From assembly GCA_052390035.1 (NCBI GenBank), contig JBQTHI010000139.1, positions 1-29,822 of the forward strand: a stretch of 29,822 nucleotides of DNA, written 5' to 3'. Source of the DNA: JBQTHI01 sp052390035. GTDB taxonomy: Bacteria > Actinomycetota > Acidimicrobiia > Spongiisociales > ZC4RG35. A program made the position numbers and the translations under genes. Below, piece by piece: positions 1 to 6,948 of the stretch. Positions within the stretch are counted from its first letter, which is position 1, and each line of letters opens with the position of its first letter. Under the pieces are notes generated by a model that was not told the DNA's origin, did not search any database, and saw only the letters and a program-made list of their open reading frames with translations.

Positions 1-165
1 GACGAGCGGTGGAACCTGATCGAGACGGTGGCCGGACGAGTAGCCGAGGTGGTTCTCACCCGTCCCTTCGTCGCCCAGGTCACAGTCACCGTGCACAAAC
101 CGCAGGCCCCGATTCCGCTGCCGTTTGGCGATGTGTCGGTGACATTGACCCGCTCGAGGGAGTAG
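1..165 (+). CDS. folB: dihydroneopterin aldolase, C-terminal part (cut by window edge)
   Basis: The first frame is open from the left edge to TAG at 163-165 and gives the last 54 residues of a FolB-type aldolase. The recognisable end is a helix beginning LIETVAGRVAEVVL, then a strand with V-T-V-T-V-H-K-P, the family's typical QAPIPLPFGDVSVTLTR segment, and the stop. FolB converts 7,8-dihydroneopterin to 6-hydroxymethyl-dihydropterin and glycolaldehyde in the cytoplasm. The next enzyme of the folate pathway, FolK, starts 5 nt downstream, which fits a folate operon. The start and active-site half lie outside the window, so completeness cannot be judged. Confidence 0.88.
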   Translation, partial: DERWNLIETVAGRVAEVVLTRPFVAQVTVTVHKPQAPIPLPFGDVSVTLTRSRE

Positions 166-170
166 CCGGC

Positions 171-1109
171 ATGCGGGCGGCGGTGGCCCTTGGCTCCAAT
201 CTTGGTGATCGGCTTGGCTATCTGCGTTCCGCGGTTTCGGGTTTGGGGCAACTCGGCCAGGTGGCAGCGGTCTCTTCGCTTTATGAGACCGACGCGGTGG
301 GAGGGCCCGAACAAGGTCGGTACCTCAACGCCGTCGTCGTGCTTGAAACCTCTCTCGAACCGGTGGTGCTGCTCGCCGCCCTACTCGACCTCGAAAAGGC
401 CAACGGTCGCCTCCGAGGTGAACGCTGGGGACCGCGCACCCTCGACCTCGACCTGATTGTTTATGACGATTTGGTCATCGAAACCGATGAACTCCGACTG
501 CCCCATCCCCGGGCCCATCAACGGCGTTTTGTGACCGAGCCTCTCAACGAAGTGTGGCCCGACGCCCGGCTGGCAAACGGCGCGTCCCGATCGGCCCCTC
601 CGCCTCCGGGCGGTGTTACCCGTCTTTCCGGATCATGGACCGGAGGAGAGGTCCACTTTGTCGATCAAGGAGGACGATGGGTGGTCATCCAGGGAATCTT
701 GTTGACCGGATGGGCGGTGGTGACGGTCGTCACCGGCCGACTACCACCAGAGGGATGGCGGTGGTTTGGCCTCGTCCTGGCTACCACCGCTGTCGCCTTC
801 GGAGGTTGGGCGGCGCAGACCATGGGTCGGGCGTTCACCGCCTTTCCCGCCCCCAATCCACATGGCCGCCTGGTGACGTCGGGGCCCTTCTCCGTTGTTC
901 GCCATCCGATTTACGCAAGCCTGGCGATGTTCTTGCCGGGTGTCTCCATCCTCGTCGGTTCCTTGACGGGACTGGCAGCGGCTGTCGGAGTCATCTGCTA
1001 CTTCTACTTCAAGTCGACTTGGGAGGAGCGGCGGCTAAGAGTGGCCTACGCCGGATACGCCGAGTATGCCAACCAGGTGCGTCACCGACTGATCCCCGGA
1101 ATTCTTTAA
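171..1109 (+). CDS. folK: FolK (HPPK) fused in frame to an ICMT-like membrane methyltransferase domain
   Basis: Residues 1 to about 155 are 6-hydroxymethyl-7,8-dihydropterin pyrophosphokinase, the ATP-dependent step before dihydropteroate synthase. They show the ALGSNLGDR start, YETDAVGGPEQGRYLNAVV, and RWGPRTLDLDLIVYDD from residue 85, followed by LPHPRAHQRRFVTEPL. A normal FolK is about 160 residues, but no stop follows. The frame runs on through a Pro/Gly-rich linker into about 140 residues with membrane helices and the motif GPFSVVRHPIYAS (from residue 238). It ends in EERRLRVAYAGYAEYANQV, the signature of the isoprenylcysteine/phospholipid methyltransferase superfamily. The substrate of that half is unknown. 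An internal GTG at 681 (residue 171), preceded by AAGGAGGA, could also produce the methyltransferase alone. The joined frame is seen directly; whether the cell uses the fusion, the short form or both is inference. A sequencing error that removed a stop is possible. Confidence 0.8.
   Translation: MRAAVALGSNLGDRLGYLRSAVSGLGQLGQVAAVSSLYETDAVGGPEQGRYLNAVVVLETSLEPVVLLAALLDLEKANGRLRGERWGPRTLDLDLIVYDDLVIETDELRLPHPRAHQRRFVTEPLNEVWPDARLANGASRSAPPPPGGVTRLSGSWTGGEVHFVDQGGRWVVIQGILLTGWAVVTVVTGRLPPEGWRWFGLVLATTAVAFGGWAAQTMGRAFTAFPAPNPHGRLVTSGPFSVVRHPIYASLAMFLPGVSILVGSLTGLAAAVGVICYFYFKSTWEERRLRVAYAGYAEYANQVRHRLIPGIL
667..674 (+). promoter_or_regulatory. internal Shine-Dalgarno for the methyltransferase half of the folK fusion
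   Basis: AAGGAGGA lies 6 nt before an in-frame GTG at 681. It is the best ribosome-binding match in this part of the window, and it sits just before the first membrane helix of the ICMT-like domain (VVIQGILLTGW). A separate 142-residue methyltransferase starting here is therefore plausible even though the FolK frame reads straight through. Confidence 0.55.
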
Positions 1110-1127
1110 CTCGCCATGGTTTCCCCC

Positions 1128-1146
1128 CGGCCCCGGGTGGGGGCTG
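1128..1146 (+). terminator. weak GC-rich hairpin after the folK fusion
   Basis: CGGCCCC, loop GGGTG, then GGGGCTG form a 7-bp stem with one G-U pair, 19 nt after the fusion's stop. There is no T run after it, so at best it is a weak or factor-assisted terminator. The remaining bases of the 127-nt gap hold only the -10-like box at 1189. Confidence 0.25.
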
Positions 1147-1188
1147 CTTCGACCCAGTGTCGGTGGATGGCTCTTCGGGGCAGGCAAC

Positions 1189-1194
1189 TAGCCT
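1189..1194 (+). promoter_or_regulatory. candidate -10 box TAGCCT upstream of the DUF2520 gene
   Basis: TAGCCT fits the actinobacterial TANNNT pattern and would start transcription near 1201, giving a leader of about 35 nt before GTG 1237. The same hexamer recurs at 17416 and 22252. No convincing -35 is visible. Confidence 0.35.
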
Positions 1195-1236
1195 TTGGCC
1201 ACGGACCGGTACCCGAAGGACTGGAGCCTGATCGTT

Positions 1237-2040
1237 GTGAGAATCATTGTCGCCGCTCCTGGCCGGGCGGGAGGATCGCTGGCCCTCGCGGCGTCCGCTG
1301 CCGGGCATTCCATCGTCGGAGTGGTGTCAGCATCGTCGGCGTTCGCCGGCCGTTTCGCTCAGTTGTCATACGACCGCCCACTCCCGGCGGCCGAGCTACT
1401 CGTCGTCGCTGCCATGGATCGAGCGATTGCGCCCACCGCCGCCCGCCTGGCACCCCATGCGAAGGAGACGGAGGCGGCCATCCACCTGTCGGGGTTCACC
1501 TCGGTGTCCGCCCTCCATTCCCTCGCAGACGCCGGATGCCAGGTTGGGTCGTTTCATCCCCTGCAGAGCCTTCCCGATCCCGAGACAGGGGCGGCCAGCC
1601 TGGCCGGCGCCTGGGTGGCGGTGACGGCGGTCGAACCGCTGGCGGGGCGGCTCGACGAGTTGGCCGCCAGCCTCTCGATGAGGCCGTTCCCTCTTGCCGA
1701 CCAAGCAAAACCTCTCTACCACGCAGGTGCGGCCGCCGCCTCGAACTCGGTTGTGGCCGCCCTCGACCTGGCCGAACGTCTCTTCACCGAGGCGGGAGTC
1801 CCCTTCGCAGCTCTTCAGCCGCTGGTCGACACGTCGGTTCGGAACGCGTTCGCGACCACCCCGGCGGAGGCTCTGACCGGTCCAGTCGCCCGCGGCGATT
1901 GGGCGACAGTGGCGGGCCATCTGAAGGCCGTTTCCGGTCTGGGAGAAGATCGCGTTACCCAGTTCCGCGGTCTGGTCGAGGCGGCTGCCATAGCCGCCGG
2001 TCGACGACTACCCGCCCACCTTGGCGAAGACGGTCGATGA
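1237..2040 (+). CDS. Rossmann-fold/DUF2520 family protein
   Basis: This is a cytoplasmic 267-residue protein with an N-terminal dinucleotide-binding-like fold (RIIVAAPGRAGGSLALAASA) and a C-terminal helical DUF2520 half marked by KPLYHAGAAAASNSVVAAL. That two-part layout resembles NAD(P)-dependent reductases of the ketopantoate/pyrroline-carboxylate type. Members are often found beside panC, as here. A role in pantothenate synthesis as a ketopantoate reductase-like enzyme is only inference from context, and no substrate can be named. GTG 1237 is chosen because it begins exactly at the first strand of the fold and has GGAG at 1223-1226. TTG 1195 in the same frame would add 14 residues but lies right against the candidate -10. 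The stop overlaps panC's ATG (ATGA), implying coupled translation. Confidence 0.8.
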   Translation: MRIIVAAPGRAGGSLALAASAAGHSIVGVVSASSAFAGRFAQLSYDRPLPAAELLVVAAMDRAIAPTAARLAPHAKETEAAIHLSGFTSVSALHSLADAGCQVGSFHPLQSLPDPETGAASLAGAWVAVTAVEPLAGRLDELAASLSMRPFPLADQAKPLYHAGAAAASNSVVAALDLAERLFTEAGVPFAALQPLVDTSVRNAFATTPAEALTGPVARGDWATVAGHLKAVSGLGEDRVTQFRGLVEAAAIAAGRRLPAHLGEDGR

Positions 2041-2918
2041 ATCTGGTTCGCACCTTCGCTGATGCCCGCCGGCGATACAAAGGCAGGGTGGCGCTCGTTC
2101 CCACCATGGGATACTTCCACGAGGGACACCTTGCCCTCATGCAGGTGGCGCGGGCCGCCGCCGACACGGTGGTGGTATCCCACTTCGTCAACCCGCTCCA
2201 ATTCACCGACCCAGCCGATCTGGATCGTTACCCCCGCGACCTCAATCGCGATCTCGACCTGGTCCGCCCGACAGGTATCGATGTCGTGTTTGCACCTCAC
2301 CTCGAGGAGATCTACCCGCCAGGTGCTCGCACCACAGTGACGGTTGAGGGGGCGGCCGATTGGATGGAGGGGCGATACCGCCCGGGACACTTTGTTGGGG
2401 TGGCAACAGTCGTGGCCAAGCTCTTTGCCGGCCTCCGGCCGAACCTCTCATATTTTGGTCGGAAGGACGCCCAGCAACTGGCGTTGATACGCCGCATGGC
2501 CATCGATTTGGCGTTTCCGACTTCTGTCCTCGGGCATCCCACCATTAGGGAAAAGGATGGGTTGGCGCTATCGAGCCGGAACGTCTTGCTCGAAGCGTCG
2601 GACCGCCCTGCTGCCCTCCTGTTGAGCAAGGGCCTGATGGCGGCGGCGGACCGCGCCGAAGCCGGGGACGTTGACGGCCGCTCACTGATTGCCGCCGTGA
2701 GATCGGCCACCGACGGCCTTCCCGTCGACTACGTCGAACTTGCCTCCCAGGAGGGGGCCGAAGGCCTGGCAATCCTCGACCGACCGGCCTTTCTGGCTGC
2801 CGCGGTCCACGTCGGGGGGGTTCGGCTGATAGATAATGTCAGCTTCGACCTCGTGGCCGGCCAGGTCATCGCCGACCGGGGGGTCCGCCTCGATCACCCC
2901 AGCATGGTCTACGGCTGA
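2037..2918 (+). CDS. panC: pantothenate synthetase (pantoate-beta-alanine ligase)
   Basis: PanC joins pantoate and beta-alanine with ATP to make pantothenate, the CoA precursor. The 293-residue length is normal. The nucleotidyl-transferase signature is clear: VPTMGYFHEGH with the HxGH motif at residues 28-31, then FVNPLQF, GHFVGVATVVAKLF, YFGRKDAQQ, and the late GLALSSRN segment that takes the place of KMSKS. ATG 2037 overlaps the previous stop as ATGA, and the usual start of the family (a short lead into R-x-x-x-G-R-V-A-L-V-P-T-M-G) supports it. The reading frame stays open far upstream, but that part has no family similarity and overlaps the DUF2520 gene, so it is not coding. The stop shares one base with the coaX start. 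Confidence 0.95.
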   Translation: MNLVRTFADARRRYKGRVALVPTMGYFHEGHLALMQVARAAADTVVVSHFVNPLQFTDPADLDRYPRDLNRDLDLVRPTGIDVVFAPHLEEIYPPGARTTVTVEGAADWMEGRYRPGHFVGVATVVAKLFAGLRPNLSYFGRKDAQQLALIRRMAIDLAFPTSVLGHPTIREKDGLALSSRNVLLEASDRPAALLLSKGLMAAADRAEAGDVDGRSLIAAVRSATDGLPVDYVELASQEGAEGLAILDRPAFLAAAVHVGGVRLIDNVSFDLVAGQVIADRGVRLDHPSMVYG

Positions 2919-3673
2919 TGCTCCTGCTTTGTGACGTTGGCAACACCACCACGGTGGTCGGGTTGTTCGACGGAGACCGCATCCTCTATCGCTGGCGTAT
3001 CTCCACCGATCGTGAAAAGACCGCGGACGAGAGCCGTTTGCTGCTCCGCTCGATGCTCGACGAATACCGCGGTCCGGTCAACGGAGGCGCCTTGTCCTCA
3101 GTGGTGCCTCCTCGCACGGAGGCATGGAGGGAGGCCATGGGTGCCCTTATCGACGGCCCGTTGGTCGTGGTGGGCCCCGGGGTGAAGACCGGAATCGCCC
3201 TCCTGGTCGACAACCCGAGGGAGGTAGGCGCCGACCGTGTTGCCAATGCCATCGGGGCCATCTCGGTGTTTGGCGCTCCGGTGATAGTGGTCGACTTTGG
3301 CACGGCTACCACCGTCGACCTGGTCGGTCCCGACGGATCGTATCGGGGCGGGGCGATCGCCCCCGGCCTCGAGGTGTCGGCCGATGCGCTGGTCACCCAC
3401 ACCGCCGCCCTCCGTCGCGTGGAGTTGGTGCCTCCCCGTAGCCCGGTCGGTCGGTCGACGGTCGAAGCCATTCAGAGCGGTCTGATCTACGGATGTGCTG
3501 GCCTGGTTGATGGCCTGGTTAGTCGTGTCTTGGAAACGCTCGACGCTCCGTGTCCGGTGGTGGCGACCGGCGGTCTCGCCTCGATGGTGGCAGCGCACAC
3601 CCGAACCGATCTTTTGGTTGAACCCGACCTGACCCTGCTGGGCCTCGCCCAGATTTATGCCCGCAACCAATAG
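2918..3673 (+). CDS. coaX: type III pantothenate kinase
   Basis: CoaX phosphorylates pantothenate as the first step of CoA synthesis and belongs to the ASKHA fold. The 251-residue protein shows the phosphate-binding start LLLCDVGNTTTVVGLF with Asp6, then NPREVGADRVANAIGA, VVDFGTATTVDLV and the PGLEVSADAL segment, all family hallmarks. The start is fixed by the catalytic N-terminal strand and by TGATG overlap with panC. Together panC and coaX make and then activate pantothenate. The gap of 54 nt before lysS holds a small GGGTG/CACCC hairpin but nothing I would call a terminator. Confidence 0.95.
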   Translation: MLLLCDVGNTTTVVGLFDGDRILYRWRISTDREKTADESRLLLRSMLDEYRGPVNGGALSSVVPPRTEAWREAMGALIDGPLVVVGPGVKTGIALLVDNPREVGADRVANAIGAISVFGAPVIVVDFGTATTVDLVGPDGSYRGGAIAPGLEVSADALVTHTAALRRVELVPPRSPVGRSTVEAIQSGLIYGCAGLVDGLVSRVLETLDAPCPVVATGGLASMVAAHTRTDLLVEPDLTLLGLAQIYARNQ

Positions 3674-3727
3674 AAACCCGGCAAGGGTGGCACACCCCGG
3701 TCGGACGGCTTTACTACTGCAACCTCG

Positions 3728-5167
3728 ATGTCTGAGTCCGACCGATATCCCAACTACCACCCGGAACTGATTCCCTATCGGTTCGAACGGACGGCCTGGG
3801 CGGCCGATTTACACCAGCGATTCGCCGATCTGGCGCCGGGCGCCGGGACCGGACACCAGGTCACCGTGGCCGGACGGGTATTGCTCCACCGCTCGTTCGG
3901 GAAGCTGGGTTTCGCCACGGTCAAGGACGACACCGGTCGCATCCAGCTGCTGGCCGACGCCTCCTTCCTCAACCCGACGATGATGACGGCCTTTACCGAC
4001 CTGGACCTCGGGGACTGGGTTGGCGCCAGCGGAGAGGTCATCACCACCAAGAAGGGTGAGTTGAGCGTGCGGATCTCGACGCTCGTGCTCTTGGCGAAAT
4101 CGCTGCGTCCTCTTCCTGACAAATGGCATGGGATGGTCGACATCGAGCAGCGGTCGCGCCAGCGCTATGTCGATCTGATCGTCAACGAAGACGCCCAGCG
4201 GGTTGCCCGGGCCAGGGTCTTGGTGCTGGCCGAGCTGCGACGGCAGTTTGTCGAGCGGGGCTACCTCGAGGTGGAAACTCCGGTTCTCTTGACCGAAGCC
4301 ACCGGAGCGCTGGCCCGGCCCTTCGTGACCCAACACCAGGCGCTCGATCTTGACATGCAGATGAGGATCGCCCTCGAGCTCTATCTCAAACGGTTGATCG
4401 TTGGTGGGCTGGAGCGGGTATTCGAAATAGGCCGGATCTTCCGCAACGAGGGGATCGACGCGACCCACTATCCCGAGTTCACGATGCTCGAGTCCTACCA
4501 AGCCTTAGCCGACTACAACGACATGATGCGGCTGGTCGAAGAGTTGTTCTCTGCCGTTGCCATCGCTGTCAATGGGACCGCAGTCATCTCCCACAAAGGC
4601 CGCGACATCGACCTCGCCCCTCCATATCGCCGGGCTCGTTTCATGGATTTGGTAGCTCAGGCGGTGGGCGAAGCCGTCTCGTTCGACGCTCCGATCGAAC
4701 CTCTCCGGGACCTGGCGAGTCGCCATGGGATCGAACCTCAGCCCGGGTGGGGTCATGGACGGCTCGCCGCCGAGCTGTATGAAGAGCTGGTCGAAGGCGA
4801 GATATGGGAGCCGACCTTCGTAATCGATTATCCGAAAGAGATCTCGCCGCTGGCCCGGACCCACCGCAACGAGCCGAATCTCACCGAACGCTTCGAGCTC
4901 GTCATCGGAGGGTCGGAATATGCCAACGCATTCTCCGAGTTGGTCGACCCCGTGGATCAGCGGAACCGCTTCACGGCCCAGGCCCAGGCCAGGTCGACCG
5001 GCGATGACGAAGCCCATCCGATCGACGAGGACTTCCTCCGCGCCCTCGAATACGGGATGCCGCCGACCGGCGGTCTCGGCATCGGTGTGGACCGACTGGT
5101 GATGCTGCTGACCGACACGGATCACATCAGGGACGTGATCCTGTTTCCCACGTTGAGGCCGGAGTAG
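3728..5167 (+). CDS. lysS: lysyl-tRNA synthetase, class II
   Basis: LysS charges tRNA-Lys. The 479-residue protein has an N-terminal OB-fold anticodon-binding domain (about residues 45-145, including VAGRVLLHRSFGKLGFATVKD) and a class II catalytic domain. Motif 2 is FEIGRIFRNEGIDATHYPEF from residue 232, and motif 3 is GGLGIGVDRLVMLL from residue 448. The family signatures SPLAR and GGSEYANAFSEL are also present. ATG 3728 has no clear ribosome site. A TACTAC sequence ends 10 nt before it, so initiation may be nearly leaderless, but the box is imperfect. No paralogue features (PoxA/GenX or LysX fusion) are seen. Confidence 0.96.
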   Translation: MSESDRYPNYHPELIPYRFERTAWAADLHQRFADLAPGAGTGHQVTVAGRVLLHRSFGKLGFATVKDDTGRIQLLADASFLNPTMMTAFTDLDLGDWVGASGEVITTKKGELSVRISTLVLLAKSLRPLPDKWHGMVDIEQRSRQRYVDLIVNEDAQRVARARVLVLAELRRQFVERGYLEVETPVLLTEATGALARPFVTQHQALDLDMQMRIALELYLKRLIVGGLERVFEIGRIFRNEGIDATHYPEFTMLESYQALADYNDMMRLVEELFSAVAIAVNGTAVISHKGRDIDLAPPYRRARFMDLVAQAVGEAVSFDAPIEPLRDLASRHGIEPQPGWGHGRLAAELYEELVEGEIWEPTFVIDYPKEISPLARTHRNEPNLTERFELVIGGSEYANAFSELVDPVDQRNRFTAQAQARSTGDDEAHPIDEDFLRALEYGMPPTGGLGIGVDRLVMLLTDTDHIRDVILFPTLRPE

Positions 5168-5178
5168 CCGGCCGCAGG

Positions 5179-5775
5179 TCAGGCGAAGTTGGGTACGTCC
5201 GGCAGGGCGGTGCGCGCCGCACTGACTGCCAGGTCGAGGTAGTCCTCGGGCCGGGTCGATTCACTTTCGACCGCCACAATCAGCCCGAATCTGATCTCGG
5301 AGGTCACCTCGGGATTGGCTACAGCCTCTCGTAGAGTGGTCCGCATACGGGAAACGACCGTTGCTGCTCCGTGCCGCTGGAACTCCCGAAGCACCACGGC
5401 AAAGGTGTGGTCGTCGAGGCGGCCGATGTCATCCACGGCCCGTCCGGCATCAGACAGGGCGATCGCCACCTTGCGGGCCAGATCGGTCGAGGCCGCTGTG
5501 TTCCGGTTGGCCATTGCCGGAATGATGATCGACATCACTCCGAACGGTTCGCGTCGCCGGTTCCACCAGGTCCAGGCACGGCGGATGGCGTCGAGCACCC
5601 CATTGCGATTGAGCATGCCGGTGTCGACATCGATCGGGATGAAGGCATCGACCAGCCGGCGCAGTCGCTGGATCTCCTCGTCTCTCGAGGCCAGCAGCAT
5701 CTCATAATCTGCCGTTACAAGCCTTTGATCGGGTTTCCCTACCACGCCGCGTGCATCGGCAGTCCGTGTGCCCAC
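5179..5775 (-). CDS. degenerate GGDEF-domain protein, possible c-di-GMP receptor
   Basis: This 198-residue protein starts with a short charged helix (YEMLLASRDEEIQRLRRLVD) followed by a GGDEF-type fold: DTGMLNRNGVLDAI, then the central strands, then GRLDDHTFAVVL. The signature GGDEF is replaced by DDHTF (residues 121-125). The strand that normally carries the metal-binding Asp reads IIIPAMANRN. A working diguanylate cyclase is therefore unlikely. By contrast, RAVD at residues 112-115 sits exactly five residues before the signature position, the spacing of the RxxD inhibitory site that binds c-di-GMP in canonical enzymes. A receptor role is inference. GTG 5775 is chosen for its AAAGG upstream; later starts are possible, and the frame's upstream extension overlaps the prenyl synthase gene. 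It ends 11 nt from lysS on the opposite strand. Confidence 0.7.
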   Translation of the reverse strand: MGTRTADARGVVGKPDQRLVTADYEMLLASRDEEIQRLRRLVDAFIPIDVDTGMLNRNGVLDAIRRAWTWWNRRREPFGVMSIIIPAMANRNTAASTDLARKVAIALSDAGRAVDDIGRLDDHTFAVVLREFQRHGAATVVSRMRTTLREAVANPEVTSEIRFGLIVAVESESTRPEDYLDLAVSAARTALPDVPNFA

Positions 5776-5819
5776 TTGAACCTTTTGAGCTGGTTTTTCG
5801 CGACTTGCCGTCGAGCCGG

Positions 5820-6830
5820 TCAGACCCGGTTGCGCTCGGTCTCGACCCGTTCCACCAGGAAGGCGCCCATCTCGGAAAGGATGTCCTTGGCGGGGCTGGG
5901 CGGGAGGTCGGCAATGTGGCTCTGGGCATGCTCCAGGCGATTGAGAGCAAGATCGATCGCCCGATCGACCCAACCACCACCCCGAATCAGGGATATCGCT
6001 TCCTCTACTACCCCCTCGGGGTAGGGGCGGGGCCTTCCGAGGAGGTGACGGAGCCGATCTCCCTCGGGTCCCTGAGCAGCAGAGAGGACGGGAAGCGTGA
6101 AGGTTCCTTCGCGAATGTCCGACCCGGCCGGTTTGCCGAGGGTGTCCTCGGTTCCGACCAGATCGAGAGCGTCATCGGAGAGCTGGAAGACCATGCCGAG
6201 TTCCCAAGCCCATGCGCTGAGTGCATCCACCGCCTCGTCGGTTGCATCGGCGGCGATGGCACCGAGGCGGGCGGAGGTCCGGATCAAGGCGGCGGTCTTG
6301 CCGGCGATGACCCGTTCGTATTCGACCTGGGGGTGGTCGAGCGAGTCGATCAGCTGCAGCTCGCGGGTCTGGCCTTCGACCAGTTCGGCGTAGGTGGCCG
6401 CCAGTAACCGCACCGATTCTCGGGACAGATAGGTGGCCGCCACCTCGGATGCACGAGCCAGGAGGAAGTCGCCCGCCAGGATGGCGACCGTGTTGGTCCA
6501 GTTGGCGTTGACAGAGGGGGCCCCCCGGCGAACGTCGGACTCATCTATCACGTCGTCGTGGTAGAGGCTTCCGACGTGGATCAGTTCGACGGCCACCGCC
6601 GCTTCCACCGGACGCCCATCCAAGCTGGGGGACCTTGGGCCGAACTCGGCGGCGAGCAAGGCCAGCAATGCCCGGAATCGCTTGCCTCCGGCCAGCAGCA
6701 GATGTTGGGCGATCTTGGTGAGGTAGGGGTCCTCGGAGGTGGCGGCCTCGAGGAGCCTTTCCTCCACTCGGGTAAGTTGCTCCCAAATATGGGTCAACGG
6801 AATCAAACCGCTCAGATCTGTCATCACCAC
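5820..6830 (-). CDS. polyprenyl diphosphate synthase (trans-isoprenyl chain elongation)
   Basis: This trans-prenyltransferase condenses isopentenyl diphosphate onto allylic diphosphates to make a polyprenyl chain, probably for menaquinone. The visible motifs are GGKRFR (residues 48-53), the first Asp-rich motif DDVID (92-96) in SLYHDDVIDESDVRRG, KTAALI, and the second Asp-rich motif DDALD (219-223) in QLSDDALDLVG followed by GKPAGSDIREG. The length of about 336 residues suits the long-chain (hepta- to decaprenyl) branch rather than short-chain FPP synthases, but product length cannot be read reliably. Three start codons occur in a row, GTG GTG ATG at 6830, 6827 and 6824. I choose 6830 because a TACGAT box ends 8 nt upstream, suggesting leaderless initiation; ATG 6824 is the alternative. 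Confidence 0.92.
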   Translation of the reverse strand: MVMTDLSGLIPLTHIWEQLTRVEERLLEAATSEDPYLTKIAQHLLLAGGKRFRALLALLAAEFGPRSPSLDGRPVEAAVAVELIHVGSLYHDDVIDESDVRRGAPSVNANWTNTVAILAGDFLLARASEVAATYLSRESVRLLAATYAELVEGQTRELQLIDSLDHPQVEYERVIAGKTAALIRTSARLGAIAADATDEAVDALSAWAWELGMVFQLSDDALDLVGTEDTLGKPAGSDIREGTFTLPVLSAAQGPEGDRLRHLLGRPRPYPEGVVEEAISLIRGGGWVDRAIDLALNRLEHAQSHIADLPPSPAKDILSEMGAFLVERVETERNRV

Positions 6831-6838
6831 AGCCGAGA

Positions 6839-6844
6839 ATCGTA
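6839..6844 (-). promoter_or_regulatory. candidate -10 box TACGAT, leaderless start of the prenyl synthase
   Basis: Reading leftward, TACGAT is followed by 8 nt and then GTG at 6830. A weak -35-like TTGATC lies 19 nt further upstream (6869-6864). The spacing equals that at 17416, 22400 and 24070. Confidence 0.45.
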
Positions 6845-6871
6845 CTGACAACCGACCACGCCAGATCAAGC

Positions 6872-6895
6872 AGGGGTCCTAGGTAGAGGTCCCCT
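6872..6895 (+). promoter_or_regulatory. inverted repeat in the clpC promoter, possible operator
   Basis: AGGGGTCCT, a 6-nt spacer AGGTAG, and AGGTCCCCT form a 9-bp inverted repeat with one mismatch. It ends 5 nt before the perfect TATAAT at 6901 and covers the place where a -35 would be, which itself is poor. This suggests binding of a regulator. It does not look like the ClgR or HAIR heat-shock operators I know. Confidence 0.4.
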
Positions 6896-6900
6896 CTCGA

Positions 6901-6906
6901 TATAAT
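6901..6906 (+). promoter_or_regulatory. clpC -10 box (TATAAT)
   Basis: This is a perfect TATAAT, the only one standing in front of a gene in the window. It predicts a start of transcription near 6913 and a leader of about 36 nt. With a 17-nt spacer the -35 would be CCTAGG, so activity may depend on a factor at the adjacent inverted repeat. Confidence 0.6.
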
Positions 6907-6934
6907 CCGATTGCCTCGCCAGGGGCACTGAGTC

Positions 6935-6940
6935 AGGAGA
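6935..6940 (+). promoter_or_regulatory. clpC ribosome-binding site fixing a TTG start
   Basis: AGGAGA lies 8 nt before TTG 6949. It supports this rare start codon, which begins the conserved FERFTDRARR sequence of ClpC. Confidence 0.7.
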
Positions 6941-6948
6941 CGGAAAAG

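Noticed and set aside
1116..2036. Open frame running into panC from upstream, which would make a 600-residue protein.
   Set aside because: The added part is Arg/Gly/Pro-rich shadow sequence of the DUF2520 gene; panC has its normal start at 2037.
3674..3727. Small GGGTG/CACCC hairpin between coaX and lysS as a terminator.
   Set aside because: Only a 5-bp stem with a 3-base loop and no T run.
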